Shown piece by piece: positions 7,791 to 15,069 of a DNA stretch of 37,168 bases; position 1 is the stretch's first letter; each line of letters starts with the position of its first letter. The position numbers were made by a program, and so were the translations under genes. The stretch comes from an uncultured Saprospiraceae bacterium (lineage in GTDB: Bacteria; Bacteroidota; Bacteroidia; Chitinophagales; Saprospiraceae): the NCBI GenBank assembly GCA_937918905.1, contig CAKZSH010000327.1, positions 1 through 37,168 of the forward strand, in the 5' to 3' direction. The notes under the pieces were generated by a model, which saw only the letters and a list, made by a program, of their open reading frames with translations, ran no database searches and was not told where the DNA came from.

Positions 7791-7941
7791 TTTTTAAACC
7801 TCACCGAGTCAAGGCCTGACTTTGAAGTCAGGCTTTGACTTTTATCGAATGTCCAATATTGATTTCATATTGGATATTAGATGTCCTTAGAAGTCAAGGC
7901 CTGACTTTGAAGTCAGACCTTGACTTGGTGAGGTTTAAAAA
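7791..7941. repeat. Family F nested palindrome (GTCAAGG...CCTTGAC), copy pair 1
   Basis: The outer arms 7791-7814 and 7918-7941 pair at 23 of 24 positions. Inside lie two 32-nt units, 7808-7839 and 7893-7924, 30/32 identical, each itself nearly palindromic (GTCAAGGCCTGACTT / AAGTCAGGC.TTGAC). The short spacer holds a third hairpin (TCCAATAT/ATATTGGA). The same unit recurs at 20632-20663 and 20756-20788, and as a half at 36914-36928. It lies between the DUF4465 gene and the next gene and could end or attenuate the B12 transcript. Confidence 0.85.
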
Positions 7942-7950
7942 TAAACATTT

Positions 7951-8301
7951 ATGTCTAAACACGAAGCTAAGATATGTCAACGGTGTCGATCTAACTTTGA
8001 GTGCAAAGTTGGGGATGTAGCTAATTGCCAATGCTCAACGGTTGTGATTAGCAAAGCCACTAATGATTATTTAGCGGAAACCAATTTTGATTGTTTGTGT
8101 AAAAATTGTCTATCGGAATTAAATCAATTGGTTGAAAAATCTCAAAAAATTCCCTTTCCAAAACGTCCTTCCGAAATTAAAGAAAATCTCCATTTTTATA
8201 ATGAAAATGGGTTTCTTGTATTTACTGAATTTTATCATATCTCTCGTGGGTTTTGTTGTGGCAATGGTTGTCGTCATTGTGCATATGGGATCAATACTTA
8301 A
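7951..8301 (+). CDS. Cysteine-rich CWC / DUF5522 fusion protein
   Basis: A 116-residue soluble protein with 12 cysteines. The N-terminal half (residues 5-60) has C9-x2-C12, C18, C26-x-C28 and C48-x-C50-x2-C53, matching the Cys-rich CWC family, a presumed zinc-binding fold. The C-terminal part (80-113) has YNENGFLVFTEFYHISRG followed by FCCGNGCRHCAYG, the signature of DUF5522. No signal peptide is present, so it is probably cytoplasmic, with one or two metal sites. The function of both families is unknown. It follows the B12 genes on the same strand, but 161 bp and a large palindrome separate them, so membership of the B12 operon is uncertain. Confidence 0.8.
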   Translation: MSKHEAKICQRCRSNFECKVGDVANCQCSTVVISKATNDYLAETNFDCLCKNCLSELNQLVEKSQKIPFPKRPSEIKENLHFYNENGFLVFTEFYHISRGFCCGNGCRHCAYGINT

Positions 8302-8363
8302 ATAAAGTATCCTTTCTTTGTTCTTGTTTTATTTAAAATTTGTTTCTTTGTTTTTTTAATATT

Positions 8364-8391
8364 CAACCTGCCAGTAAAAATTGGCGGTTAC
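8364..8391. repeat. Family A repeat, single arm
   Basis: CAACCTGCC-AGTAAAAA-TTGGCGGTTAC matches the right arm of the family A elements at 679-834 and 9342-9430, with a different core that still pairs (CCAGT/ATTGG). No partner arm is present. It lies 15 bp before the start of the aminotransferase-like gene. Confidence 0.7.
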
Positions 8392-8406
8392 CTAAAATCC
8401 TAATCA

Positions 8407-9333
8407 ATGAAACAAGTTCACGGAACTCACAATGCTATCCATGACAAGAGAAATGACGAAGTCCTAATCTATGTCAATGGCGAACTTTTTCCCCGAAACG
8501 AAGCTAAAATTTCAGTATTTGATAGTGGTTATTTAGTAGGTGATGGAATATGGGAAGCACTACGATTACATGATGGCATTTTGGTTTTTTTAGAAGAACA
8601 TTTAGATCGACTGTGGACTGCTGCTGCAACGATTGGAATGGATTTAAAAATGACGAAGGACGAACTTGTTGAAAAAGTTTGGACAACACTTCGAGCCAAT
8701 GATATGCATGACAATGTTCATGTACGATTCATGGTAACTAGAGGAATTAAAAAAACGCCTTCACAAGATCCTCGACTCACTATCAGCGGTCCGAACTTAG
8801 TCATCATTGCTGAACATAAAATAGCAAGTGAAGAAAGTAGAGCAAAAGGAGTAACGCTATTTACAAGTACTATTCGAAGAGGGTCACCTGACTACCTTGA
8901 TCCTCGATTAAATTGTCATAGCAAATTACATGAAGTCATGGCGTTGGTTCAAGCTATTGAGGCTGGAGCTGATGAAGCTTTGATGTTGGACATTCATGGC
9001 TTTGTTTCTACTTGTAATGCCACTAATTTTTTTATGATAAAAAATGGAGAGGTGTGGACTTCTACTGGTCAGTATTGTATGAATGGAATTACTAGGGGGA
9101 ATATCATTCGAGTTTGTAAAGAAAATGGAATTCCAGTTTTTGAAAAAAACTTTTCTTTATTTGATGTGTATGGAGCTGATGAAGCATTTGTAACTGGAAC
9201 ATTTGGAGGAGTGACTCCTGTGACGAGTGTGGATGGTAGACAAATTGGAGATGGAAAATTTGGAAATTTATCTAAAGAATTGAGTCGATTATATATTGAA
9301 TTAATTCATAGTGAAGTGGCCAAAAAAAAATAA
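8407..9333 (+). CDS. Aminotransferase class IV-fold protein with atypical active site
   Basis: 308 residues of the PLP-dependent fold-type IV family (branched-chain / D-amino acid aminotransferase, ADC lyase). YVNGELFPRNEAKISVFD (22-39), GDGIWEALRLHDG (45-57), LEEHLDRLW (62-70) and RFMVTRG (107-113) are family landmarks. By ungapped alignment with what I recall of Bacillus D-amino acid aminotransferase, the catalytic Lys position is Asn169 (NCHSKLHEVMA) and the PLP-N1-binding Glu is Thr202 (FVSTCNATNFF). A Lys at 173 is the nearest substitute. The function may therefore be altered. The sequence best resembles the C-terminal half of plant 'BCAT-like' proteins, whose N-terminal half matches the next gene. 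No signal peptide. Substrate unknown. Confidence 0.8.
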   Translation: MKQVHGTHNAIHDKRNDEVLIYVNGELFPRNEAKISVFDSGYLVGDGIWEALRLHDGILVFLEEHLDRLWTAAATIGMDLKMTKDELVEKVWTTLRANDMHDNVHVRFMVTRGIKKTPSQDPRLTISGPNLVIIAEHKIASEESRAKGVTLFTSTIRRGSPDYLDPRLNCHSKLHEVMALVQAIEAGADEALMLDIHGFVSTCNATNFFMIKNGEVWTSTGQYCMNGITRGNIIRVCKENGIPVFEKNFSLFDVYGADEAFVTGTFGGVTPVTSVDGRQIGDGKFGNLSKELSRLYIELIHSEVAKKK

Positions 9334-9341
9334 TATATAAA

Positions 9342-9430
9342 ATGTAACCGCTAAATTTATTTAGTGGGTTGTTCACTAAACTAATAATCGATAATTTGTA
9401 CAACCTGCTAAATAAATTTGGCGGTTACAT
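9342..9430. repeat. Family A inverted repeat (REPIN-like), copy 2
   Basis: The 31-nt arms at 9342-9372 and 9400-9430 pair at 28 of 31 positions around a 27-nt spacer. The ends (ATGTAACCGC, GGTTGT) match copy 1 at 679-834, but the core differs (AAATTTATTTAG) and is changed in both arms together. The element occupies the gap between the aminotransferase-like and sulfotransferase-like genes. Confidence 0.85.
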
Positions 9431-9469
9431 TCTTACAAAAGATTATTATTGAGTATGAAATAATTTACC

Positions 9470-10201
9470 ATGAGTGATAAAACTATAAGAATAAATATTT
9501 GGTCGGGGCCTCGAAATATTTCAACCGCATTGATGTATTCTTTTGCCCAAAGAAAAGATACCACCGTTTTTGATGAACCACTTTATGCACATTATTTATC
9601 TAAGTCCAATGCTAATGAATATCACCCAGGTGCCGATGAAATATTAGCCACAATGGAAAATGATGGTGATAAAGTAGTCATGATGATGCAAGGAGAACAC
9701 TCCACTCCTATTGTTTTTTTTAAACAAATGACTCATCACTTAATTGATATCGATTGGTCATTTATGAAGGGCATGATTAACATTATACTTACAAGAAATC
9801 CAAGAGAGATGCTTCCTTCATATGCAGAGCAAATTAACCAACCCAATATTCATGATGTGGGTTATGCGGCACACATTGAAGTAATGGAATATTTAAAAAA
9901 ATTAGGACAACCAATAATTGTACTTGATGGAAAAAATGTTTTGCTCAACCCACAAAAAGTACTTTCAGAACTATGCGAGAAAATTGGAATTCCATTCGAC
10001 TCATCTATGCTTTCATGGGAAGCAGGCGCAAGGCCTGAGGATGGTTGTTGGGCAAAATATTGGTATAAAAATGTGCATCGCTCCACTTGCTTCGCTCCCT
10101 ACCAACCTAAAACTACTCCATTCCCAAAGCATTTGGAAGGCTTACTCACTGAATGTCAGCCACTCTATGACCAGTTAGCATCCATTGCCATACAACCATA
10201 A
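9470..10201 (+). CDS. Sulfotransferase-fold protein (P-loop, PAPS-type)
   Basis: 243 residues. WSGPRNISTA at 11-20 fits the 5'-phosphosulfate loop of sulfotransferases (a P-loop-like G-P-R-x-x-S-T). NIILTRNPREMLPSY at 104-118 fits the 3'-phosphate site, with Arg109 and Ser117. RPEDGCWAKYWYKNVHRST near residues 187-205 is characteristic of the subfamily that I recall as the N-terminal half of plant 'branched-chain aminotransferase-like' proteins. No signal peptide, so cytoplasmic. The acceptor and reaction are unknown. It follows the aminotransferase-like gene by 136 bp on the same strand, with a family A palindrome between. The two are likely to work together. Confidence 0.78.
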   Translation: MSDKTIRINIWSGPRNISTALMYSFAQRKDTTVFDEPLYAHYLSKSNANEYHPGADEILATMENDGDKVVMMMQGEHSTPIVFFKQMTHHLIDIDWSFMKGMINIILTRNPREMLPSYAEQINQPNIHDVGYAAHIEVMEYLKKLGQPIIVLDGKNVLLNPQKVLSELCEKIGIPFDSSMLSWEAGARPEDGCWAKYWYKNVHRSTCFAPYQPKTTPFPKHLEGLLTECQPLYDQLASIAIQP

Positions 10202-10210
10202 AAAAAAGCC

Positions 10211-10224
10211 CTACATAAATGTAG
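10211..10224. terminator. Weak hairpin after the sulfotransferase-like gene
   Basis: CTACAT-AA-ATGTAG forms a 6-bp stem 9 nt after the stop codon and is followed by a T-rich run (CTTCTTTTTATT). It could end the plus-strand transcript but is short and AT-rich. Confidence 0.35.
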
Positions 10225-10241
10225 AACTTCTTTTTATTCAA

Positions 10242-10360
10242 AGGAATTCTTGGCTCTAAATCATCAAATTATTATGAAACAAATTGTACGAATAACAATT
10301 CTTTTACAACATCATTCGTACAATATTTTCTTCGAAAAAATTAGAACCAAGAAGTTCCTT
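10242..10360. repeat. Nested inverted repeat between convergent genes
   Basis: The outer arms AAGGAATTCTTGGCTCTAA (10242-10260) and TTAGAACCAAGAAGTTCCTT (10341-10360) pair with one bulge and one mismatch. The inner arms 10283-10293 and 10314-10324 (ATTGTACGAAT / ATTCGTACAAT) pair perfectly. The element sits between the convergent sulfotransferase-like and PKD-protein genes and may serve both as a transcript barrier. Confidence 0.7.
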
Positions 10361-10374
10361 CATTATAATGTAAA

Positions 10375-10423
10375 CCTAGTTTTATATTAATTAAGAAACT
10401 TCTAAAACCAATATAAAACTAGG
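10375..10423 (-). terminator. Terminator hairpin of the PKD/T9SS gene
   Basis: CCTAGTTTTATATT at 10375-10388 and AATATAAAACTAGG at 10410-10423 are exact 14-nt complements. They lie 12-60 nt past the stop codon of the minus-strand gene that ends at 10435, with TTTACATT following on that strand. Confidence 0.6.
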
Positions 10424-10434
10424 TAAGCAATTGA

Positions 10435-11964
10435 TTATTGTTTAATCAATTTATAGAAAACACCTGTAGTATTCTGTGGAGCAAGGAAATAAATACCTGC
10501 TGGTAATTCTTCCAAATTCACTTCTTGAATTTCACCTGTGTTATTGATTTTAATAGTTTTAATCAATTTACCATTGGTATTAATTAAATCTAAATCAACA
10601 GCTTCTATTGCAGTCATTTCAACTCTAATTCTTGCCACATCTTTAACTGGATTAGGAAGAACAGAAATTACTGGAGTTTCTGATTTCACATCAGCAGTCA
10701 CAACATCAAAGTATTCATGACCACCGTCCAAATCAATTTGCTTTAATCTATAATAGTTGATTCCAGTTAGTGCTGACTCATCCATAAATTTATATGATTG
10801 TTGGCTAGTAGTAGTTCCAGCTCCCTCAACAACAGTTAATTTGTCGAATCTTACACCATCAAATGATCTTTCAATTTCGAAATGGCTGTTATTAATTTCA
10901 GTAGCTGTAATCCATTTTAACTCAACATCAGTTTTTACTACGTTAGCTTCAAAACTTACAATCTCTACTGGTAGTGGAGATAATGGACATGGAGGACAAG
11001 TAATACCTGCACCTGGTCCTGTAGAAAGAGTTGTAGTACCGTTAGTAACATTAGTTGACCATCCACCAACTGATGCATTGAACCAAACATTTAAATAGTA
11101 AACTCCCGGAGTAGTTTCAGGAATAACTGTACCAGCAGGAATTGGGTTGCCTGCATTGTCTACCAATCCAGTAGTATTAGTAAGTGTCCAAGTTTCGCCT
11201 GGGTTACTAAGAATTTGGATATAGTCGTGAACATAGTATCCTAAATTTGGTGCTCCTAAAGTATAGTTAGCTCCATCATCACAATTGGCACAAGGATCAG
11301 AAATACTCACTACGATTGGGGCAAGAATGTTAACAGTTACTTGAGTAGTAGTAGTACAAGAACCATTGTTTACCATTAAAGTTACTGTATAATTTCCTGG
11401 AGCATTATAAATGCCTTCTACATTTTGACCGTTAGTTTCAAAAATTCCATCACCATCCAAATCCCAAGAATAAGTTGATCCTGGAGAAAGACCTGCACTA
11501 AAGTTAACTGACAATCCAGAAAAACCATTGGTTGCACTTTGATTAACTATAGCAGCTGGAGAAGGTAATACCGTAATTTCAACAACGTTAGATTCAGCAG
11601 TAAAAGGACCTGAATTACCTATTCTCGCACATCTAACAAAGTAAGTGGTAACACCTAATGGGCCAGGACTATAACTTGTAGAATTTGTACCCGATATTGC
11701 ATTATATCCAGGTCCACCTGCAGCAGCACCACTATTAGTGGTGTACATCCATAGGTATTCAATAGTAGCGGATCCTGCACCTGAAGGTAGAGCAGTATTG
11801 TTAATAGTAAGAGGAGTCTCACCCGGACAAATTTCTTGGTCAGCAGCAATGGTTCCTCCATTGGTTAGAGTCTGAGCCAATGATATATTCATCATTGCAA
11901 AAAGCGCAATAACGAATATGCTAACTCTTTTAAGTGAAAAAAAATTGGGTGTAAAATCATTCAT
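10435..11964 (-). CDS. PKD-domain secreted protein with T9SS type A sorting domain
   Basis: 509 residues from the ATG complementary to 11962-11964. A longer frame to 12027 exists, but this start gives a sensible signal peptide (MNDFTPNFFSLKRVSIFVIALF...LAQ, cleaved near residue 30). An Ig-like region with TYFVRCARIG precedes a PKD domain (YSWDLDGDGIFETNGQ ... GNYTVTLMVNNGSC, roughly residues 150-215). A CxxC-containing segment (DPCANCDDG) and a fibronectin-like segment (VELKWITATEINNSHFEIERS) follow. The last 75 or so residues are a T9SS type A domain (VLPNPVKDVARI ... LPAGIYFLAPQ ... FYKLIKQ). It should be exported by Sec, then by the type IX system to the cell surface, where PKD and Ig-like modules usually mediate binding. 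No catalytic domain is seen. It is transcribed alone. Confidence 0.85.
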   Translation of the reverse strand: MNDFTPNFFSLKRVSIFVIALFAMMNISLAQTLTNGGTIAADQEICPGETPLTINNTALPSGAGSATIEYLWMYTTNSGAAAGGPGYNAISGTNSTSYSPGPLGVTTYFVRCARIGNSGPFTAESNVVEITVLPSPAAIVNQSATNGFSGLSVNFSAGLSPGSTYSWDLDGDGIFETNGQNVEGIYNAPGNYTVTLMVNNGSCTTTTQVTVNILAPIVVSISDPCANCDDGANYTLGAPNLGYYVHDYIQILSNPGETWTLTNTTGLVDNAGNPIPAGTVIPETTPGVYYLNVWFNASVGGWSTNVTNGTTTLSTGPGAGITCPPCPLSPLPVEIVSFEANVVKTDVELKWITATEINNSHFEIERSFDGVRFDKLTVVEGAGTTTSQQSYKFMDESALTGINYYRLKQIDLDGGHEYFDVVTADVKSETPVISVLPNPVKDVARIRVEMTAIEAVDLDLINTNGKLIKTIKINNTGEIQEVNLEELPAGIYFLAPQNTTGVFYKLIKQ

Positions 11965-12389
11965 AATTTTTAATTTTTTTAGTGGTTTACAAAATATATT
12001 CAGGGAAAAATTTCCATTTTTCTTCAATAAAAAATTAGGATAGCTTTGATATCACTAGTAATTAACTAGGTATCAAAACAATACTATTGGATAATGCTAA
12101 AAAGCATCATCCTCAACTTAATATGGTATACTAAGTTTAAGTCCTTATAGGTAAAAATGAAAAAGGTGCTTCGGGGGATGAAGTTATTTTAATGAAGTGC
12201 TAGGGATTTTTGTAAATCCAATACCTAATTTAAATTGTTTTTCTTGAATTAAAAAGTATCAACTCTTTATTCTTTGGATATTTAGGATAATTACCATTTA
12301 TGTGGTAGGTAACAAATTACGGAATAACTTTATAATTATTATTTTATAATATAAATTAAAAAAATCCATAATAAACTGAAATAGAACTA
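11965..12389. other. Gap between two minus-strand genes
   Basis: 425 bp without a convincing gene. About 80-115 nt upstream of the PKD/T9SS gene is an imperfect palindrome, TTTGATATCACTAGT (12045-12059) facing AACTAGGTATCAAA (12064-12077), which could be an operator. CAAAATA near 11991 is a one-base-short version of the -7 box on the minus strand. Nothing else stands out. Confidence 0.4.
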
Positions 12390-13004
12390 CTAAACAATTG
12401 TTACACGAGGATCATCAGGATATGCAGAATCTATTTCTACCAATCGTTCAAGCGTTAATGCAAATAAATCAAACAAATCTCTGATTCGATTTTCATCCTT
12501 CAGTACCCCTCTACATTGAAAGTACAACTCGTCAATTCCTTCTGGGTATCTACTGCCAAAAATTCCCTCGTCATCTCTTATTTCAAAATGTATTTGTTCG
12601 TGTCTTTCTATTAGTGCTTTCATTTCATCCCCTTCCAAAAGATTAGCGATTTGATATTCACTATTGCCTTTGATGATAAAATTTTCATCAAAGAAATTAT
12701 CACCTATCTCTATATCTTGCATTCCAAAATATTTACTCACATTGGAGAAAAATCCTTCTCGATATATTTTAAAATACAATCCATCTCGATTGGCAAATGG
12801 TGCTCGCATACGTGTGTAAGTCGTACTTGACTTCCCATGTGATTTTGTATAAGTGTCCAAAACAATTTCCCACGATCCATATTCATACCTAATATAATCT
12901 CTTTTCCAAAATCCACCATCCTTAAATCGTCCGCCAATATCATATGCAATTTGAGACCAAATTTCTTTTTTTGAGGGACCAAAAAGACTACCGAATATTC
13001 CCAT
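12390..13004 (-). CDS. Conserved hypothetical protein
   Basis: 204 residues from the ATG complementary to 13002-13004. The frame is open for 12 more codons, but the promoter at 13067-13099 and the natural MGIFGSLFGPSKKEIW start favour this one. No signal peptide or membrane segment is seen. The middle (RMRAPFANRDGLYFKIYREGF ... IGDNFFDENFIIKGNSEYQIANLLEGDEMKALI) looks like a compact alpha/beta domain. The 'F-D-x-x-F-x-I-K-G-N-x-x-x-x-x-x-L-L' pattern recalls DUF3137-like proteins, but the likeness is too weak to name a family. Acidic overall. It is a single-gene transcript divergent from the NUDIX gene. Function unknown. Confidence 0.75.
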   Translation of the reverse strand: MGIFGSLFGPSKKEIWSQIAYDIGGRFKDGGFWKRDYIRYEYGSWEIVLDTYTKSHGKSSTTYTRMRAPFANRDGLYFKIYREGFFSNVSKYFGMQDIEIGDNFFDENFIIKGNSEYQIANLLEGDEMKALIERHEQIHFEIRDDEGIFGSRYPEGIDELYFQCRGVLKDENRIRDLFDLFALTLERLVEIDSAYPDDPRVTIV

Positions 13005-13066
13005 TTTGATTTTTATTTTTTTGTGAAAAATAATTTGCAACTTTGAAAATTGTTGCCTTTGTTTTT

Positions 13067-13099
13067 CAAATTTAAGAAAATATTTTTTAGATCACTCAA
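13067..13099 (-). promoter_or_regulatory. Promoter of the hypothetical gene at 12390-13004
   Basis: On the minus strand, TTG (complement of 13097-13099) and TAAATTTG (complement of 13067-13074) are 22 nt apart, the same spacing as the B12 promoter. This matches the Bacteroidota -33/-7 pattern and leaves a leader of about 55 nt. Confidence 0.5.
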
Positions 13100-13210
13100 T
13101 TTATTTATGTACCATTCCTAATACACAATTTGCAACATATTGAATTAGTTATGGTATAATAAACCTTACTCAAATTGATAATTAGATCTTTCAAAAAAGA
13201 AAATATGATA

Positions 13211-13768
13211 ATGGCAAAAAAAGAAAATCCGTGGACAACACTTTCGATAAAAGAAGTTTATGATAATCCTTGGATCAATATTACACATCGTGAAGTTTTA
13301 GATTTTTCAAAAAAACAAGGTATTTACGGAAAGGTGCATTTTAAAAATATTGCCATTGGAATATTGCCTTTAGATGAAGATCGGAATACTTGGATCGTAG
13401 GACAATACAGATATACGCTAGGTCAATATTCATGGGAGATGCCTGAAGGTGGTGGAAAAATAGGAACCGATCCTATCGAATCTGCGAAAAGAGAATTAGT
13501 CGAAGAAACTGGAATAACAGCAACCCAATGGACAAAGGTTCTTGACATTCATACTTCTAATTCTGTAACTGATGAATATGGAATTTGCTATATCGCTCAA
13601 GGTTTAAGTTTTGGAGAAGCTACTCCTGAATCCTGCGAAGATTTGGAAGTTAGAAAACTTCCTTTTGAGGAATTATTTCAAATGGTTATGCGAGGAGAGA
13701 TTACAGATTCACTAACTATCGCAACTGTGATGAAAGTAAAACTTATGTTTTTGGAAGGTTCTCTTTGA
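13211..13768 (+). CDS. NUDIX hydrolase, ADP-ribose pyrophosphatase-like
   Basis: 185 residues from the ATG at 13211 (MAKKENPWTTLS). An ATG two codons earlier (13205) or a TTG at 13175 are also possible. NPWINITHREVLDF and the VGQYRYTLGQYSWEMPEGGG strand-loop precede the Nudix box at about 82-102 (ending RELVEETGI), as in ADP-ribose / GDP-mannose pyrophosphatases. These cleave X-linked nucleoside diphosphates using the metal-binding REx2EE core, which is intact here (R94, E95, E98, E99). The first Glu of the canonical Gx5Ex7RE pattern is replaced by Thr86 in my alignment. A further acidic cluster (CEDLEVRKLPFEEL) fits the family's C-terminal part. The protein is cytoplasmic and likely has a nucleotide housekeeping role. 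It stands alone on the plus strand. Confidence 0.85.
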   Translation: MAKKENPWTTLSIKEVYDNPWINITHREVLDFSKKQGIYGKVHFKNIAIGILPLDEDRNTWIVGQYRYTLGQYSWEMPEGGGKIGTDPIESAKRELVEETGITATQWTKVLDIHTSNSVTDEYGICYIAQGLSFGEATPESCEDLEVRKLPFEELFQMVMRGEITDSLTIATVMKVKLMFLEGSL

Positions 13769-13810
13769 AAGATAAATGATTCAAAATTATAGATTCAAGA
13801 TTAAGGGTGT

Positions 13811-14030
13811 TAAGAGAAATATTTTGAATTATTTTAGCCACGGACTTTGACGGACTTTACGCTAACGTATATTATGACATTTCACAGACTCTTAAATTTT
13901 CCTTTGGAAAATTTTCAACATAATTCGATATTTTCCAAAGGAAAATAAAAAAGTCCGTGAAAAGTCGAAATACGTTAGCGTAAAGTCCGTCAAAGTCCGT
14001 GGCTAAATTGCGTATCATGAATTTCTCTTA
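13811..14030. repeat. 220-bp nested palindrome with perfect 38-bp arms
   Basis: 13833-13870 and 13970-14007 are exact 38-nt reverse complements (TTTAGCCACGGACTTTGACG ... ACGCTAACGTAT). An outer 10-nt pair (13811-13820 / 14021-14030) and inner near-perfect pairs (TTTCACAGACT / AGTCCGTGAAA; TTTTCC-TTTGG / CCAAA-GGAAAA) extend the fold. It fills most of the 375-bp gap between the NUDIX gene and the convergent DUF4249 gene, and could form a very stable cruciform or act as a bidirectional terminator. Confidence 0.9.
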
Positions 14031-14143
14031 CCCCCCTAATTCAAGATTATAGATGTCCTTTTAACGTAAATCAAATTTGGAAGCAAAAAACGTTTTTCGA
14101 TCATCTTGAATCCTTCAATCCATAATTTTAAATCAAAAAAATT

Positions 14144-15046
14144 TTAAAACTCATGTCGATAAGTAGTTACATTATTTAATGTAAAAACACCAAATCCACC
14201 TTCAAAATTAGAATGAACTAGAACTGGTTCTGCAAAAGGATTATCCTCTGCCTCGTAATTTAAGTTTCTTGAAATCTCGTAAGTATAATAATCTTTAGTC
14301 AAGGTAATAACATTAACTCTTACTGCTATTAAAGTCTCTCCCTGTTGCACATCCCACTTTGATTGTTGAACTAATCTTACATCATAGTTTTTTCCATTGA
14401 AAGAAATATCTGGCAAAATATGCTCAACATTATATCCATATTCAAATAATGGGTCATCAGAATCCGAATAAGGAAAAGCTTCTCTCATGTTTCCATTACC
14501 ATCCATTATTTCAAAAACCATCTCAAAAGCGTAGAAATTTTCTTCATCTTCTGGGTCAGCAATTTTTAATTTCATTAAATCATATAAATCACTATCAAAA
14601 TCAAATGGTACTTTTTCAAATTCATACGTAGCACTTAAGACTGTTGCCATTGATGGTAAAACTTGAGTAGCTTCCACAGGATCGTAATTAGGGGCAGATA
14701 CTTTCATGGTATAAGTTCCTGGAGTAATATCTTGCCCTGACGGCCCAAAATAACTTCCATTATTATTTAAAGGCTCCAAATTATAAAAAAGATTTCCATC
14801 TTTATATAATTCTACTGTAGCATCATTAATTATAGTATAATCTTGTTGATCTAGAATACCTAGACTATGACCAACAAATGCTTGAGGAGCTGTAAATTGG
14901 TCAGATAATCCGATATGAGAAGTTATTGCTAAGACGGATTCATGTTCTGGAAACTCAATGTTTTTAACCGCAGTAAAACGATCTTCATCACAACCCATAA
15001 GATTTAACAATAATATTACAAAAAAAGAAATTTTTAATATTTTCAT
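14144..15046 (-). CDS. DUF4249 family lipoprotein
   Basis: 300 residues with a lipoprotein signal: MKILKISFFVILLLNLMGC, Cys19 in the lipobox LMGC. After acylation it should sit on the outer membrane. The body shows the DUF4249 pattern. An early ITSHIGLSDQFTA segment is followed by an Ig-like 'vELYKDGNLFYNL ... YFGPSGQDITPGTYTMKVSAPNYDPVEATQVLP' and then a beta-rich second half ending FGVFTLNNVTTYRHEF. DUF4249 proteins are regularly encoded right after carboxypeptidase-regulatory-like TonB receptors in Bacteroidota and are thought to be accessory surface lipoproteins. That is the arrangement here: 23 bp separate it from the upstream receptor gene on the same strand. The substrate is unknown. 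Confidence 0.85.
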   Translation of the reverse strand: MKILKISFFVILLLNLMGCDEDRFTAVKNIEFPEHESVLAITSHIGLSDQFTAPQAFVGHSLGILDQQDYTIINDATVELYKDGNLFYNLEPLNNNGSYFGPSGQDITPGTYTMKVSAPNYDPVEATQVLPSMATVLSATYEFEKVPFDFDSDLYDLMKLKIADPEDEENFYAFEMVFEIMDGNGNMREAFPYSDSDDPLFEYGYNVEHILPDISFNGKNYDVRLVQQSKWDVQQGETLIAVRVNVITLTKDYYTYEISRNLNYEAEDNPFAEPVLVHSNFEGGFGVFTLNNVTTYRHEF

Positions 15047-15069
15047 CTTTATAAAGGTTTTTAGTTTTT

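Noticed and set aside
7835..8020. Open frame overlapping the family F palindrome and the CWC gene
   Set aside because: It translates the palindrome and runs in a different frame through the well-supported Cys-rich gene.
8320..8340. TAAAATTTG upstream of the aminotransferase-like gene as a -7 box
   Set aside because: Spacing inside the box is one base too long (TA-N3-TTTG) and no TTG lies at a suitable distance.
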